In this document: positions 33,445 through 42,117 of the stretch, piece after piece
Numbering within the stretch: position 1 is the first letter of the stretch
Layout: each line of letters begins with the position of its first letter
Assembly: GCA_020721585.1 (NCBI GenBank)
Contig: DYMK01000006.1
Location: 74,901-117,018 of the forward strand
DNA: 42,118 nt
Source of the DNA: Sulfuricurvum sp.
Lineage (GTDB): Bacteria; Campylobacterota; Campylobacteria; Campylobacterales; Sulfurimonadaceae
Direction: 5' to 3'
Notes under the pieces: generated by a model
Seen by the model: only the letters and a program-made list of their open reading frames with translations
The model's database searches: none
What the model was told of the DNA's origin: nothing
Translations under genes and position numbers: made by a program

Positions 33445-34598
33445 CGTTCGGTAATTCCCACTAAGAGTGACGTTTGATTGTAGACATTAAGCCCTTTTCC
33501 ATTGCGTTTTGAACCCACTTCGCCAAACGTAAAAAAGCCAAATAATGGAGCATTAAGGAGTTTAGAATAAATTTTTGCCTCCTCTTTTTGGCGATCTTCA
33601 AGGGCGTATTGACGAGCAATACACGAAAAATTAAACGCCAAATCGCATTGAGGTAATTGGGAGACAACCTCCTGCGCACTTTGGGCATCGGCTTGAAGTA
33701 AATTAGAAGGTTCCGCATACGAGAGCTTAAAACGAGTTCCTATTTTAAGAGGGGTATAAAACTCAACGGAATCGTGATGAATCGCTTTAAAGGTACGGAC
33801 AACGGTGATGGATCCATCCGCTTCATCCAACAAGACAATGGGGGAATACCACAAATGGCGTATCTCAAAATCGGGGATATTCCGTGTCAGTCGATCAATG
33901 GTGTGGATAAATGAGCGATTATGATCAATGGCTACATTCCCCTTGCCAGCTACCCCCGTAATCGTATACGCCACCCCCACAGGATTGTACCCCAATGAGG
34001 CACTCATAGCGCAGTCACATCCACAAAAACTCACCAAGACAAATCCCCGTTTAACGATTCGATCGGCAGTCGCTTGATAGGTCAAAGTCTCTTTGGTCAG
34101 AGGATCGCGTGTCCCACTGCACGCCCCGCCGATAAAACGGGAAAAAAGGGTTTTATCCTCCCCAGCGGCTTCAAGCGCATCGATAAACGTACTAAATTCT
34201 CCCTCCAAATGACCTGAAAAAAAGCAGTGCGTCGCATCACGATTCGCCTCTAAATAGGCGATAGTTTGGTTCACTGCACGATCTTGATACGTAATCATGT
34301 CCTCGATAAGGAGGGTTTTAATGCTCCCCTCCCGTTCAAAAGCAATGACGCACATCGCAATCCCCGATACTGTCTCCATCCCCGAAAACGCATCTATAGC
34401 ATGAAACGCCAAAAAACGATCGGTCGCAAAATGGTGTTGGACAAAATGGGTCACCTGTGCAAGGGGATAATGGGGTGCTACGGCGATGAGAATAAAATCA
34501 TGGGTGTCAATCATCGGATCAGCATGATAGGCAACAATAATCTCTTCAATGGCATAACGTAACACAGGATGGGTGGAAAAATAGTTTCGTGCAATCAT
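33441..34598 (-). CDS. FIST-domain sensory protein
   Basis: A 385-aa FIST_N/FIST_C protein. Central motifs include FIGGACSG, GFVLVSFCGCDCAMSASLGYNP and the C-terminal CDLAFNFSCIARQYAL with GFFTFGEVG, where the late Cys and Glu are typical of FIST_C. FIST domains are thought to bind small ligands such as amino acids. No membrane segment is visible. It is translationally coupled to the GGDEF-EAL gene, forming a two-protein signalling unit. Confidence 0.88.
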   Translation of the reverse strand: MIARNYFSTHPVLRYAIEEIIVAYHADPMIDTHDFILIAVAPHYPLAQVTHFVQHHFATDRFLAFHAIDAFSGMETVSGIAMCVIAFEREGSIKTLLIEDMITYQDRAVNQTIAYLEANRDATHCFFSGHLEGEFSTFIDALEAAGEDKTLFSRFIGGACSGTRDPLTKETLTYQATADRIVKRGFVLVSFCGCDCAMSASLGYNPVGVAYTITGVAGKGNVAIDHNRSFIHTIDRLTRNIPDFEIRHLWYSPIVLLDEADGSITVVRTFKAIHHDSVEFYTPLKIGTRFKLSYAEPSNLLQADAQSAQEVVSQLPQCDLAFNFSCIARQYALEDRQKEEAKIYSKLLNAPLFGFFTFGEVGSKRNGKGLNVYNQTSLLVGITER

Positions 34599-34646
34599 TC
34601 ATACCTCTTATTGATAAACGCTTTTAAGTTATATTTGAGTTTTGTC

Positions 34647-34666
34647 ATTCCCGCAAAGGCGGGAAT
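34647..34666. repeat. dRS3-like 20-bp dyad (ATTCCC-N8-GGGAAT)
   Basis: ATTCCCGC AAAG GCGGGAAT is a perfect 8-bp inverted repeat in the 143-bp gap between the ABC exporter and FIST genes. Its outer form matches the neisserial dRS3 consensus, and similar dyads are scattered in many proteobacterial genomes. A second short inverted repeat, CTCCT...AGGAG, follows within 30 bp. It is probably a dispersed non-coding repeat; on either strand it lacks the T tract of a terminator. Confidence 0.65.
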
Positions 34667-34741
34667 CCAGCTAGACTCCTGTTCTCTAAGGAGAGACGGA
34701 AGCTTTAGCAAAAAAATCTTCCCAAGGCTATTTGTTGCTTA

Positions 34742-36544
34742 TCATACCCCCAAAGAGGTAATGTTTCCATTTTGATGGACAAAATGGTGAAAATGTCCCT
34801 CTTGGTGTTCCAAATCTTCCCGTCTCCCCTCTTGGAGGATTTTTCCATTCTCTAACACATAAATGTAGTGCGCTTGGGTCACCGTACTTAACCGATGGGC
34901 GATAATAATCACCGTTTTGGGGCGTAAAAAATCCTCTAACCCTTCAAATAATGCCCGTTCGGTATGGACATCCAAAGCAGAGGTGGACTCATCGAAGATC
35001 ACCACTTTGGGATTGGTTAAAACCATCCGTGCAATGGAGAGACGTTGACGTTGCCCCCCCGATAACCGAATTCCCATTTTCCCCACAGGGGTATCCAACC
35101 CTTGGGGAAGGGTTTGGACAAAGGTCGCCAATTGTCCCATCCTAAGGGCATTCCAAATGGTCTCATCGTCGATATTTTCCCCCATCGTGAGGTTAAAACG
35201 TAACGTTTCATTAAACAACAAAGGCTGTTGCAATACCACAAAAACCTCTTCGCGTATATGGGCAAACCCTAATTCCACAACATTGACCCCATTATAGAAA
35301 ATAGTTCCTGAGGTGGGGGTATAAAAACCGACCAATAACTGCGAAAGGGTACTTTTTCCACTCCCACTGGCACCAATAATGGCAATTTTCGCGCCCGCTT
35401 GGATGGAGAGACTAATCCCTTTAAGGACGGGTTCTTTTTCATCGTACCCAAAAACCAAATTCTCGGTTTGGATAGAGAGCGCCGGTGTGGCAAGCGCCGG
35501 ATGAGGATGGGGGGGTGAAGTGGGTTCGATGGGGAGTAAGAGCAACTCATTGAGTCGGGAAAGGGCATTTTTGGCATTAGCAAAACTGTATTGTAACGAT
35601 AATAATTCTTGGACGGGGGTCATCATAAACCACAAATAGCCAAAAATTCCAAACATCAACCCAATGGAGAGATCGGAGTACAATACCATCACCAACCCCA
35701 TCGCCCGAAAAACCTCAAATCCGCTCAAAAAGAGGGTATACGAATATTTTTCTCCGTACAATGCCTCAATCCCATACTGACTGGCACGTGCGCGAAGGGT
35801 CTGAGATTGGGTAATGGCACGCCCAATAAACTCCGATTCTTTATTGCTGGAGCGTATTTGTCCAAACAGATCGCACGTTTGGGTCAACGTATCGGCAAAT
35901 TCGGCAATGCTTTTGTTTTGCTCTTTTTTAAGCTTCCCGACCGCTGTCGAAATTTTACGGGTCACGACCATGATGAGAGGTTGAAAAATCAAAATTAAAA
36001 TCCCAAAAAGGGGATTAATCCAGATCAAAATCACCGCCACCCCCACCAAGGTGGTTACAGAGACCACCAGTTTGGATAACGCTCCCCCTAAAAACTGTTC
36101 GATGGTATCAATGTCGGTGATAAGATGGGTAATGACCCTCCCTGACCCTAAACGCTCATACGCCCCCATGGAGACCACTTTGAGATGGTTCAGAGCTTGC
36201 ATTCTAATCGAAAGGGAGAGTTCTTGGGAGAGGGTGATAAAAAAACGTTGCGATACCACACTCAAGAAAAAAAAGAGAAAGCGTAGCCCAATGGTCACCC
36301 CCAACACAATGGCGATATAGACCAAAGGGTGATGCGCGCTTAGCACCTGATCAATCGTATGGGTGACTACTCCCCCTTTTTTGAGCAGTACCTCATCGAC
36401 CATGACGGGGATCAATAAGGGAATGGGGATAGAGACAAGGGTCGCTAGCAAGGCAATCCCATTTCCCCACACCAACGCGCGTTTATGGCGCAACAACATC
36501 GTAAAAAGGGAGTGAAAGGTTATCATGGTGGGATTATAACCCAT
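34742..36544 (-). CDS. ABC exporter, fused membrane and ATPase domains
   Basis: A 600-aa half-exporter of the MsbA/multidrug type. Six membrane segments lie in about 1-320, with extended linker helices. The nucleotide-binding domain carries Walker A IGASGSGKSTL, Q-loop LQQPLLF, signature LSGGQRQRLSIARM, Walker B VVIFDESTSALD and the H-loop IIAHRLS. It works as a dimer; the substrate is unknown. A second ATG at 36526 (MITFHSLF) follows a TATAAT and may be the true start. It starts 5 bp after the helicase gene. Confidence 0.9.
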   Translation of the reverse strand: MGYNPTMITFHSLFTMLLRHKRALVWGNGIALLATLVSIPIPLLIPVMVDEVLLKKGGVVTHTIDQVLSAHHPLVYIAIVLGVTIGLRFLFFFLSVVSQRFFITLSQELSLSIRMQALNHLKVVSMGAYERLGSGRVITHLITDIDTIEQFLGGALSKLVVSVTTLVGVAVILIWINPLFGILILIFQPLIMVVTRKISTAVGKLKKEQNKSIAEFADTLTQTCDLFGQIRSSNKESEFIGRAITQSQTLRARASQYGIEALYGEKYSYTLFLSGFEVFRAMGLVMVLYSDLSIGLMFGIFGYLWFMMTPVQELLSLQYSFANAKNALSRLNELLLLPIEPTSPPHPHPALATPALSIQTENLVFGYDEKEPVLKGISLSIQAGAKIAIIGASGSGKSTLSQLLVGFYTPTSGTIFYNGVNVVELGFAHIREEVFVVLQQPLLFNETLRFNLTMGENIDDETIWNALRMGQLATFVQTLPQGLDTPVGKMGIRLSGGQRQRLSIARMVLTNPKVVIFDESTSALDVHTERALFEGLEDFLRPKTVIIIAHRLSTVTQAHYIYVLENGKILQEGRREDLEHQEGHFHHFVHQNGNITSLGV

Positions 36545-36549
36545 CAGCC

Positions 36550-37788
36550 TTAATGCGTTCCCCCAAACCTAACCGCTTTAGGGTGGACAAAACACAATCG
36601 TTCCCAAGGGCGATTGGGTTGGGTCAAGCTCACCCGATGGGCAGAAACCGCTCGGGACAACGCCACGTAAAATTGAGACGGGGCAAAAATTTCGTTGGTA
36701 TCGATCACATAATCGACCAAACTCATCCCTTGGGATTTATGAATGGTGATCGCAAAGGCTAAGGCGAGGGGAAAATGGCTCAACGTGATGAGTTTTTCTT
36801 CCTGAAAGGCTTTGTTTTTTTCGATCCATTTGGTTTTGATGGTCTGGATTCGTTCCACTTTGACACTGTTACCATCGGTTTTTTTGACCCAAATCACCTC
36901 CTCATCAAGGGCGATAATCACCCCTTTTTCCCCATTGTAGTAGTTCCACGCATTTCGGGTAAAGAGGATAGGCGCGCCTACTTTAAACCCACTGCTGTGT
37001 TCTAAGCGACTCTCTAAAAGAAATTTTTCAATGTCCCGTTCGTGGAGTTTGGGATCATGGAGGGTAATATGGGTGGGTACTTCAATCATCTCTCCAACCA
37101 ATTGCGCCAACTGCACGCGATTGTGATTTTGGGCGCTGATGTTTTTTCCATACAACCACGTCATCGCCCCCACCTCTTGGGGTAAGGGTTTGACCAAAGC
37201 ATCCAACATTTTCCCCTCGTTTTCCCCAAGGGTGGCATGACGGACACGCTCCAAAAGGGTTAAAAAATCGACCTCATCGGTACGATACGACCCCTCTAAG
37301 GCAAGGGTTGCAAATCCAAAGCGTTCCCAGCTTGGGGATTCAAAGGCAAAATAGATCGGTTCAGAGCCTCGAACCACCGGGGGAAGCTGCAAAAAATCCC
37401 CCACCACAATCAATCGCCCCTCAAAATTCCCCTGCAAAAGGCGCAAGCGGATCATATCCAACACACTAGCACTCACCATCGAAATCTCATCAATGATAAT
37501 AAACGTCATACTGTGGATGAGTTTTATCACTTTTTTGGAAGGGTGTAATTTACCATTACGCTCCAACTCTTCTTGGGAATTGGCAATCCCAAGATCAAAA
37601 AAACTGTGAAGCGTCTGCCCCCCAATCAACGTTGCTGCCATCCCTGTGGAAGCTAAACGGGCAATAGTGTGACCCTTTTGGTGCGCATCGTCGATAATGG
37701 CACGAGTAAGAGTCGTTTTCCCCGATCCTGCACCACCGGTGATAAAAAGGTGGGAAGTTTCCAAAAGCGTCAGGGCTGTTTTAATCAT
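36550..37788 (-). CDS. PIF1-like DNA helicase / AAA ATPase
   Basis: A 412-aa superfamily 1 helicase with Walker A ITGGAGSGKTTLTRA and motif Ia-like ASTGMAATLIGGQTLHSFFDLG, both typical of PIF1. Walker B is IIIDEISMVSASVLD, motif III is VVGDFLQLPPV, and motifs V/VI are ITIHKSQGMSL and YVALSRAVS. It is compact, without added domains, and probably acts in replication or recombination. Upstream lies the HepT2/MntA2 pair on the same strand, 43 bp away. Confidence 0.92.
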   Translation of the reverse strand: MIKTALTLLETSHLFITGGAGSGKTTLTRAIIDDAHQKGHTIARLASTGMAATLIGGQTLHSFFDLGIANSQEELERNGKLHPSKKVIKLIHSMTFIIIDEISMVSASVLDMIRLRLLQGNFEGRLIVVGDFLQLPPVVRGSEPIYFAFESPSWERFGFATLALEGSYRTDEVDFLTLLERVRHATLGENEGKMLDALVKPLPQEVGAMTWLYGKNISAQNHNRVQLAQLVGEMIEVPTHITLHDPKLHERDIEKFLLESRLEHSSGFKVGAPILFTRNAWNYYNGEKGVIIALDEEVIWVKKTDGNSVKVERIQTIKTKWIEKNKAFQEEKLITLSHFPLALAFAITIHKSQGMSLVDYVIDTNEIFAPSQFYVALSRAVSAHRVSLTQPNRPWERLCFVHPKAVRFGGTH

Positions 37789-37831
37789 TCATTGTCCCTT
37801 TGTTGAACCATATTGATGGTGCTAATAAAAA

Positions 37832-38227
37832 TTATTTTTTTCCCAGTAAATCAATCTCATAAACATCAGAAAAAATTTGTTCTAGCACTTTTTTTAGGGG
37901 TTTAATATGATTTTGACACACATCAAAAATAATTTCGGCATTTAAATCAAAATAGTGATGACTGATAATGTCTCTCAACCCAGCCACCTCTTTCCATGAA
38001 ATTGACGGGTACTTAGAAAGTAGCTGTTTATCCGTTTCTTTGTCCAAATTTTTTACACTTTCACCAATGGCAATTAACTGCATACAAATAGCATCCAATT
38101 TCTCAAGCCCCGCTTCATCATCTAAAAACTGATCACTACTCTCAATTGTGCTAAAACGTCTTTCTACTCGACTGCACGCACCAATCATCTGCGTCAAAAT
38201 ATTTTTAATAAGTTCTGATTTAAACAC
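37832..38227 (-). CDS. hepT: HepT-like toxin (copy 2)
   Basis: A 131-aa HEPN protein with RX4HXY motif RDIISHHY (Arg85, His90, Tyr92). It is longer than copy 1 and only distantly similar, with the different N-terminus MFKSELIKNILTQMIGACSR and an LEKLDAICMQLIAIGESVK helix. It overlaps its antitoxin gene by 8 nt. The region is visibly AT-richer than the helicase gene downstream, which suggests recent gain. Confidence 0.85.
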   Translation of the reverse strand: MFKSELIKNILTQMIGACSRVERRFSTIESSDQFLDDEAGLEKLDAICMQLIAIGESVKNLDKETDKQLLSKYPSISWKEVAGLRDIISHHYFDLNAEIIFDVCQNHIKPLKKVLEQIFSDVYEIDLLGKK

Positions 38228-38498
38228 GAATTCCCTCTTCGAGTATCATTTTTTTTAAAAAAGGGTTCATTTTTTCACGTAACTGTACAATATCTACTTT
38301 AATAGATAACGCTTCTTGAATTTCTTGCATAATCCGAATCAATAAAAAAGCATCCGTTTTTTCGAGTTTTACCGCAATATCAATATCACTATTGTCATGG
38401 TTTGAATGACTGGCATACGAACCAAAAAGATACATTTCAACAAGTGAGTGGCGTTTTTTGATACGTTTCAATGTATCCATTACATCCAATTGGGACAT
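38220..38498 (-). CDS. mntA: MntA-like nucleotidyltransferase antitoxin (copy 2)
   Basis: A 92-aa minimal nucleotidyltransferase with YLFGSYASHSNHDNSDIDIAV (Gly26-Ser27, Asp38, Asp40 of the GS-X10-DXD site). The ATG at 38498 is chosen because AGGAG lies 6 nt upstream; in-frame codons further up to 38543 lack an SD. It is the expected partner of HepT copy 2. An independent lineage from copy 1 is likely, so cross-talk is not assumed. Confidence 0.85.
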   Translation of the reverse strand: MSQLDVMDTLKRIKKRHSLVEMYLFGSYASHSNHDNSDIDIAVKLEKTDAFLLIRIMQEIQEALSIKVDIVQLREKMNPFLKKMILEEGIRV

Positions 38499-38560
38499 TT
38501 GATTCTCCTTAGTATGGTCAAAAGTATAACACACCGTTTGCAATAAATTTTTAATTCCTT

Positions 38561-39640
38561 CTACCGCATTCTCATCTCGACTACCCGCCCAAAAGGGGCT
38601 TCACCCGCGTTAGGGGTAATCCAAAGCGTCTCGTAGTGTGGCTCATTATCGGGAAATTTCCCCTCCAAATCGGTGAAATACACGAGCATTTTTGGCGGTG
38701 TTACGTGGGTGGCTATCCACTCAAAAACAGGATTAAAATCGGTACCACCCCCACCTATGAGAGGATAGCTAAGCGACTCGCCATTGGTAAAACGTTGGGA
38801 AAAACGTATCCGGTCATCACACACAATCAGGGTAATGGTATACGACCCAAACTGTTCTACAATCGATTCGACCTCAGCAATAAACGCCCCCAAAAGAACC
38901 TCATCCACTGACCCCGAACTGTCAATGGCGATACACAGTTCCAAATGGCGTGAGAAGACACTGGGGAGATAGATCCCTTGATAGAGCAGTTTTTTACTGG
39001 GAGGAATCATCCCATAATCACTCATATAGTACCCACCAATACCATCGCGCAACTCACGTCGCCAATCAATGGTTCCACGACCCATTGGGGGAATCAGTCG
39101 CTCTAATCCTTGAGGTAAACTTCCCATCCCTTGGGCTTTTTGGAGGGCATTATGGGCTAGTTGTTCCCTTTGGGCAGCGTGAAGTTTTTCATCCGCTGTC
39201 TCTTCGGTGCGCCGTGTATCGCGATCTTTATCATTAAGCTCGTCACGGCTAATCGTGTCCAAAAGTGCTTCATAGATGGCTTCCGCGTATTGCCCCTTAA
39301 AACGGGGATCGTAGGTGATTTTTTCAGGAGGGGTAAAATCGTTGTCGATAAGCAACCCATTAATGGCGTGTTCGCACGCAGTGTACCACAACCATGGGGA
39401 GCGATTCCCTCGACGAACAGGGTGTGAGAGTACCGTATGAAGGGCAGCGTTGGCAAGGGAAAATACCACTTGATCCTCACTTAGGGTTTGAAAATACCCC
39501 TCTCGATACTCAAAACGGTTGTCAATCAAGGTGAAACTCTCAAGGTTGTCATTTTCCACCATCTCCAGACCACTGACCAACATCCCAAAATAGGGGTAAT
39601 CGACAAGAAGTTTGGCTTTAATGGGGCTAAAATCTAACAT
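38561..39640 (-). CDS. DUF2201/VWA-like protein with altered metallopeptidase motif
   Basis: A 359-aa protein. The N-terminal half resembles the DUF2201 putative metallopeptidase domain (ALHTVLSHPVRRGNR, WYTACEHAINGLLI), but NAALH stands where HExxH is expected, so the zinc site seems lost. The C-terminal VWA-like domain (about 230-359) has an intact MIDAS: DSSGS, then GGGGTDFNP, then FTDLEG. Such proteins usually sit beside a MoxR-type AAA ATPase, and none is found in this window. A binding or scaffold role is inferred. Confidence 0.8.
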   Translation of the reverse strand: MLDFSPIKAKLLVDYPYFGMLVSGLEMVENDNLESFTLIDNRFEYREGYFQTLSEDQVVFSLANAALHTVLSHPVRRGNRSPWLWYTACEHAINGLLIDNDFTPPEKITYDPRFKGQYAEAIYEALLDTISRDELNDKDRDTRRTEETADEKLHAAQREQLAHNALQKAQGMGSLPQGLERLIPPMGRGTIDWRRELRDGIGGYYMSDYGMIPPSKKLLYQGIYLPSVFSRHLELCIAIDSSGSVDEVLLGAFIAEVESIVEQFGSYTITLIVCDDRIRFSQRFTNGESLSYPLIGGGGTDFNPVFEWIATHVTPPKMLVYFTDLEGKFPDNEPHYETLWITPNAGEAPFGRVVEMRMR

Positions 39641-39656
39641 TGGTAAATTCGTATCA

Positions 39657-40922
39657 TTAAGGAATACCCACTTTCAAGCGATAATAATATTTATTCCCCT
39701 TGAGAGCTTTTAGTTTATCAATCAAATCAAAATCTCCCATTAATGTCAAATCTTTTTGGATGGTTTGTTGAGAAACACCACATTTTTTAGCCAATTCAGC
39801 CTTTGTCAATAAAAATGATTTATTTTTATCGGACAAAATTTCGATGATTTGATTTTGTCTTGGGGTAAGATCAAGACGCTGATTTTCTGCGCGTCGTTTG
39901 ATTATATCTTCACGCAAATAGGTATTGATGCGGTGCTTGAGAACCTCTAAACCCTGTAACATCACATCGCTCATATAATAAAAGAAATAGGTCATATCAA
40001 AATTTTTATCCTGACCGACATCACTGCGTTCTACGTCAATAAATGCCTTGTAATAGTCCTTCCCTTTTTTCGTGTAAATGATCTCTGAGAGAGAAATATA
40101 ATAAAACATATCGTAGCCGTAGATTTTTAAAAGATACGAAAACAGTATCCGAACCGTTCGCCCGTTTCCATCATCAAACGGATGGATATAAGCGAATAGA
40201 AAATGAAATGCAATTGCTTTATAAATATTCTCAATCGGCTTGGCAAATTCATCATCCTGTAAAAAATGGATGAGTTCATCGAGCATTTGATTCATCGTAT
40301 CGATATTGGCGATAGGGCTAAAAATAACTTTTCCATTGGCGTTGATAATCTCGTTGGGTTCAGTACGATAACTCCCAACGGTATATCCATCGTCAAGCGA
40401 ATCTTCTACCGTCGCTTTATGGGTTTGCCAAATCAGGTTATGGGTTAACAGCTCTGTTTTGTCTTTGAGTGCCAACAGCGCTCTAAAATTGTTCAACACC
40501 ATAAATTCGCTTTTATTTTGCGGCTGCGATTTTCCATAAGCCAATGTTCTTGCCCGTTTTACAGTAGTGTTTGCACCCTCCATCGTTGAAGAATAATACC
40601 CCTCTTCAATGAGCGTTTCACGCAGAAGCTTAAAGCTAAAATCGTCCTGAAAGTTATACTCGAAACTTTTCCAAAACGCTTTGATCTTATCCATACTCTC
40701 TTTGAGCCTAAACGTCTCAACAAAATAAAAATGTTTTTCGCCAAAACCAAAAAGATTCTCTCGATTTTTTAAGCGGTATTGTTTTATTTTTGCCGTTACC
40801 TCTATATAGTCGCAACCGCTCTCTTCAATCAGTTTTTTTCGATTTTCAATCTCAAAAAAGGTATAGTAATGGTTGATCGTGAGATATTTAATCCACTCTT
40901 TGGACGTTGTCGGATAAGCCAT
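39657..40922 (-). CDS. Fic-domain AMP-transferase with N-terminal inhibitory motif and C-terminal HTH
   Basis: A 421-aa class II Fic protein. The catalytic loop is HPFDDGNGRTVR (His247 to Arg258). The inhibitory helix motif [S/T]xxxE[G/N] is SSTMEG (Ser111, Glu115), so the protein can block its own nucleotide site. The C-terminus (about 350-421) has a winged-helix region (LTKAELAKKCGVSQQTIQKDLTL-type). It transfers AMP or a similar group to a protein target that is unknown. The stop is near the VWA gene (16 bp). Confidence 0.9.
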   Translation of the reverse strand: MAYPTTSKEWIKYLTINHYYTFFEIENRKKLIEESGCDYIEVTAKIKQYRLKNRENLFGFGEKHFYFVETFRLKESMDKIKAFWKSFEYNFQDDFSFKLLRETLIEEGYYSSTMEGANTTVKRARTLAYGKSQPQNKSEFMVLNNFRALLALKDKTELLTHNLIWQTHKATVEDSLDDGYTVGSYRTEPNEIINANGKVIFSPIANIDTMNQMLDELIHFLQDDEFAKPIENIYKAIAFHFLFAYIHPFDDGNGRTVRILFSYLLKIYGYDMFYYISLSEIIYTKKGKDYYKAFIDVERSDVGQDKNFDMTYFFYYMSDVMLQGLEVLKHRINTYLREDIIKRRAENQRLDLTPRQNQIIEILSDKNKSFLLTKAELAKKCGVSQQTIQKDLTLMGDFDLIDKLKALKGNKYYYRLKVGIP

Positions 40923-41026
40923 TACAATGTCTCTAACATAAAATATGTCTGTCCAAAAGAGAAGTCGACAAAGGGCGAAATGGCTTTTTCTTGATGGGGT
41001 TGTTTTAGGTATTTTAGTTGCATTGA

Positions 41027-41542
41027 TTAATGTCCAAGTTTTGCTAAAAAGTATTTTAAAGATTTATTTTTTGTTTTGTCAATATCTTTTTTGGAAGAGA
41101 TAAATCTTTTTACCAAATCCTCTTCGGATAATTTTTTTCCTGAATCAAATTTATTTTTTAAATCTTCTTTTGATTTATTATCACTATTTTCCCAGCCTGA
41201 GAGCATCCAAGATTCAATTTCTTTTGCAACAATAGCAACCGAAGTATTGGTCAGCTTGTCTATTTGAATTTTGTTTCCATACCAACTTTTAAGCTCTAAA
41301 ATACACGTAAATTGCTGTCCCTTATCGCACTGAGTATCTAAGTCAACTAAAATAAAAACCTTTTCGCATCCTCTATTTAATAGGGCATTTACATCTTGTT
41401 TTATTTTATCTTTATTGAGTATTTTGCACGTCCCTTTTTTTCCGGGACTTGTAACAATTAAATCTTTATAAAATTTAGGTTTAAAATACGTATCAAAAAA
41501 AAGTTTGTCGCTATCACCCTCAACAATCAAACCTATTTTCAT
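41027..41542 (-). CDS. TOPRIM-like protein (DUF4276-like) coupled to an AAA ATPase
   Basis: A 171-aa protein with a TOPRIM-type arrangement: GLIVEGDSDKLFFD (acidic Glu8) and FILVDLDTQ (DxD) further on, then a charged Lys-rich C-terminus. It resembles small TOPRIM/DUF4276 proteins found next to ABC-type ATPases in defence pairs, but it is not an identified family member. The start overlaps the ATPase gene stop by 4 nt. The DNA is clearly AT-rich compared with the rest of the window. Nuclease activity is an inference. Confidence 0.7.
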   Translation of the reverse strand: MKIGLIVEGDSDKLFFDTYFKPKFYKDLIVTSPGKKGTCKILNKDKIKQDVNALLNRGCEKVFILVDLDTQCDKGQQFTCILELKSWYGNKIQIDKLTNTSVAIVAKEIESWMLSGWENSDNKSKEDLKNKFDSGKKLSEEDLVKRFISSKKDIDKTKNKSLKYFLAKLGH

Positions 41543-42117
41543 AACAATTCATCCTCTAAGCTATCTAAAATCCCGATTTTTATCATTTCTACTATATCAT
41601 TTTTATATATTTGCATGATTTTTTTGATATTTTTAATATCCTTAGCTCTTATCCCCTTAGTATCACCCTCATAGTCACGAAACATAAAAATAATCTCATC
41701 AAGTTCTAATTCACCGAGCATCTCTGTACTATGCGTCGTAAAAAATATTTGTGACTTATTATCTCTCATAGTATTGAGAATATACGAAAGTGTTTTCATG
41801 TGCATATGACGCTCAGGCTCTTCAAAAACCAAACAACGTGATTTGGATGTTAGTAATGCCGTCATCAAACTTAGAAAATGGATTGTCCCATCTGAAACCC
41901 TCTGTTGACTTATTTGATTATTTACGCCTGTGGTATTTTCATTGAACATGACTGTGGGAAAAGCACCATCCACAAGTTCGATAGATTCAACCAAATCAAC
42001 TTCACCTATCAGAGAGGTTGAAATAGCCTCAAAAGTCTCTTTGTCTAGGGTTTTAAGAAAATAGGCTAGATTTGTACCATCTTTCAAAAGATATTTTTCT
42101 TCAAATTTTTGATTCTC
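41539..42117 (-). CDS. AAA/ABC-type ATPase (AAA_21-like), N-terminal part outside window
   Basis: The C-terminal part of an SMC/ABC-like ATPase: signature QQRVSDGTIHFLSLMTALL, Walker B CLVFEEPERHMHM, and the His switch FFTTHSTEM. The open frame runs through the window edge (ENQKFEEKYLL precedes the first in-window start), so Walker A must lie beyond 42118. It is coupled to the TOPRIM-like gene. ATPase plus TOPRIM pairs (OLD-like, PARIS-like) act in phage defence; membership here is not established. Confidence 0.8.
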   Translation of the reverse strand, partial: ENQKFEEKYLLKDGTNLAYFLKTLDKETFEAISTSLIGEVDLVESIELVDGAFPTVMFNENTTGVNNQISQQRVSDGTIHFLSLMTALLTSKSRCLVFEEPERHMHMKTLSYILNTMRDNKSQIFFTTHSTEMLGELELDEIIFMFRDYEGDTKGIRAKDIKNIKKIMQIYKNDIVEMIKIGILDSLEDELL

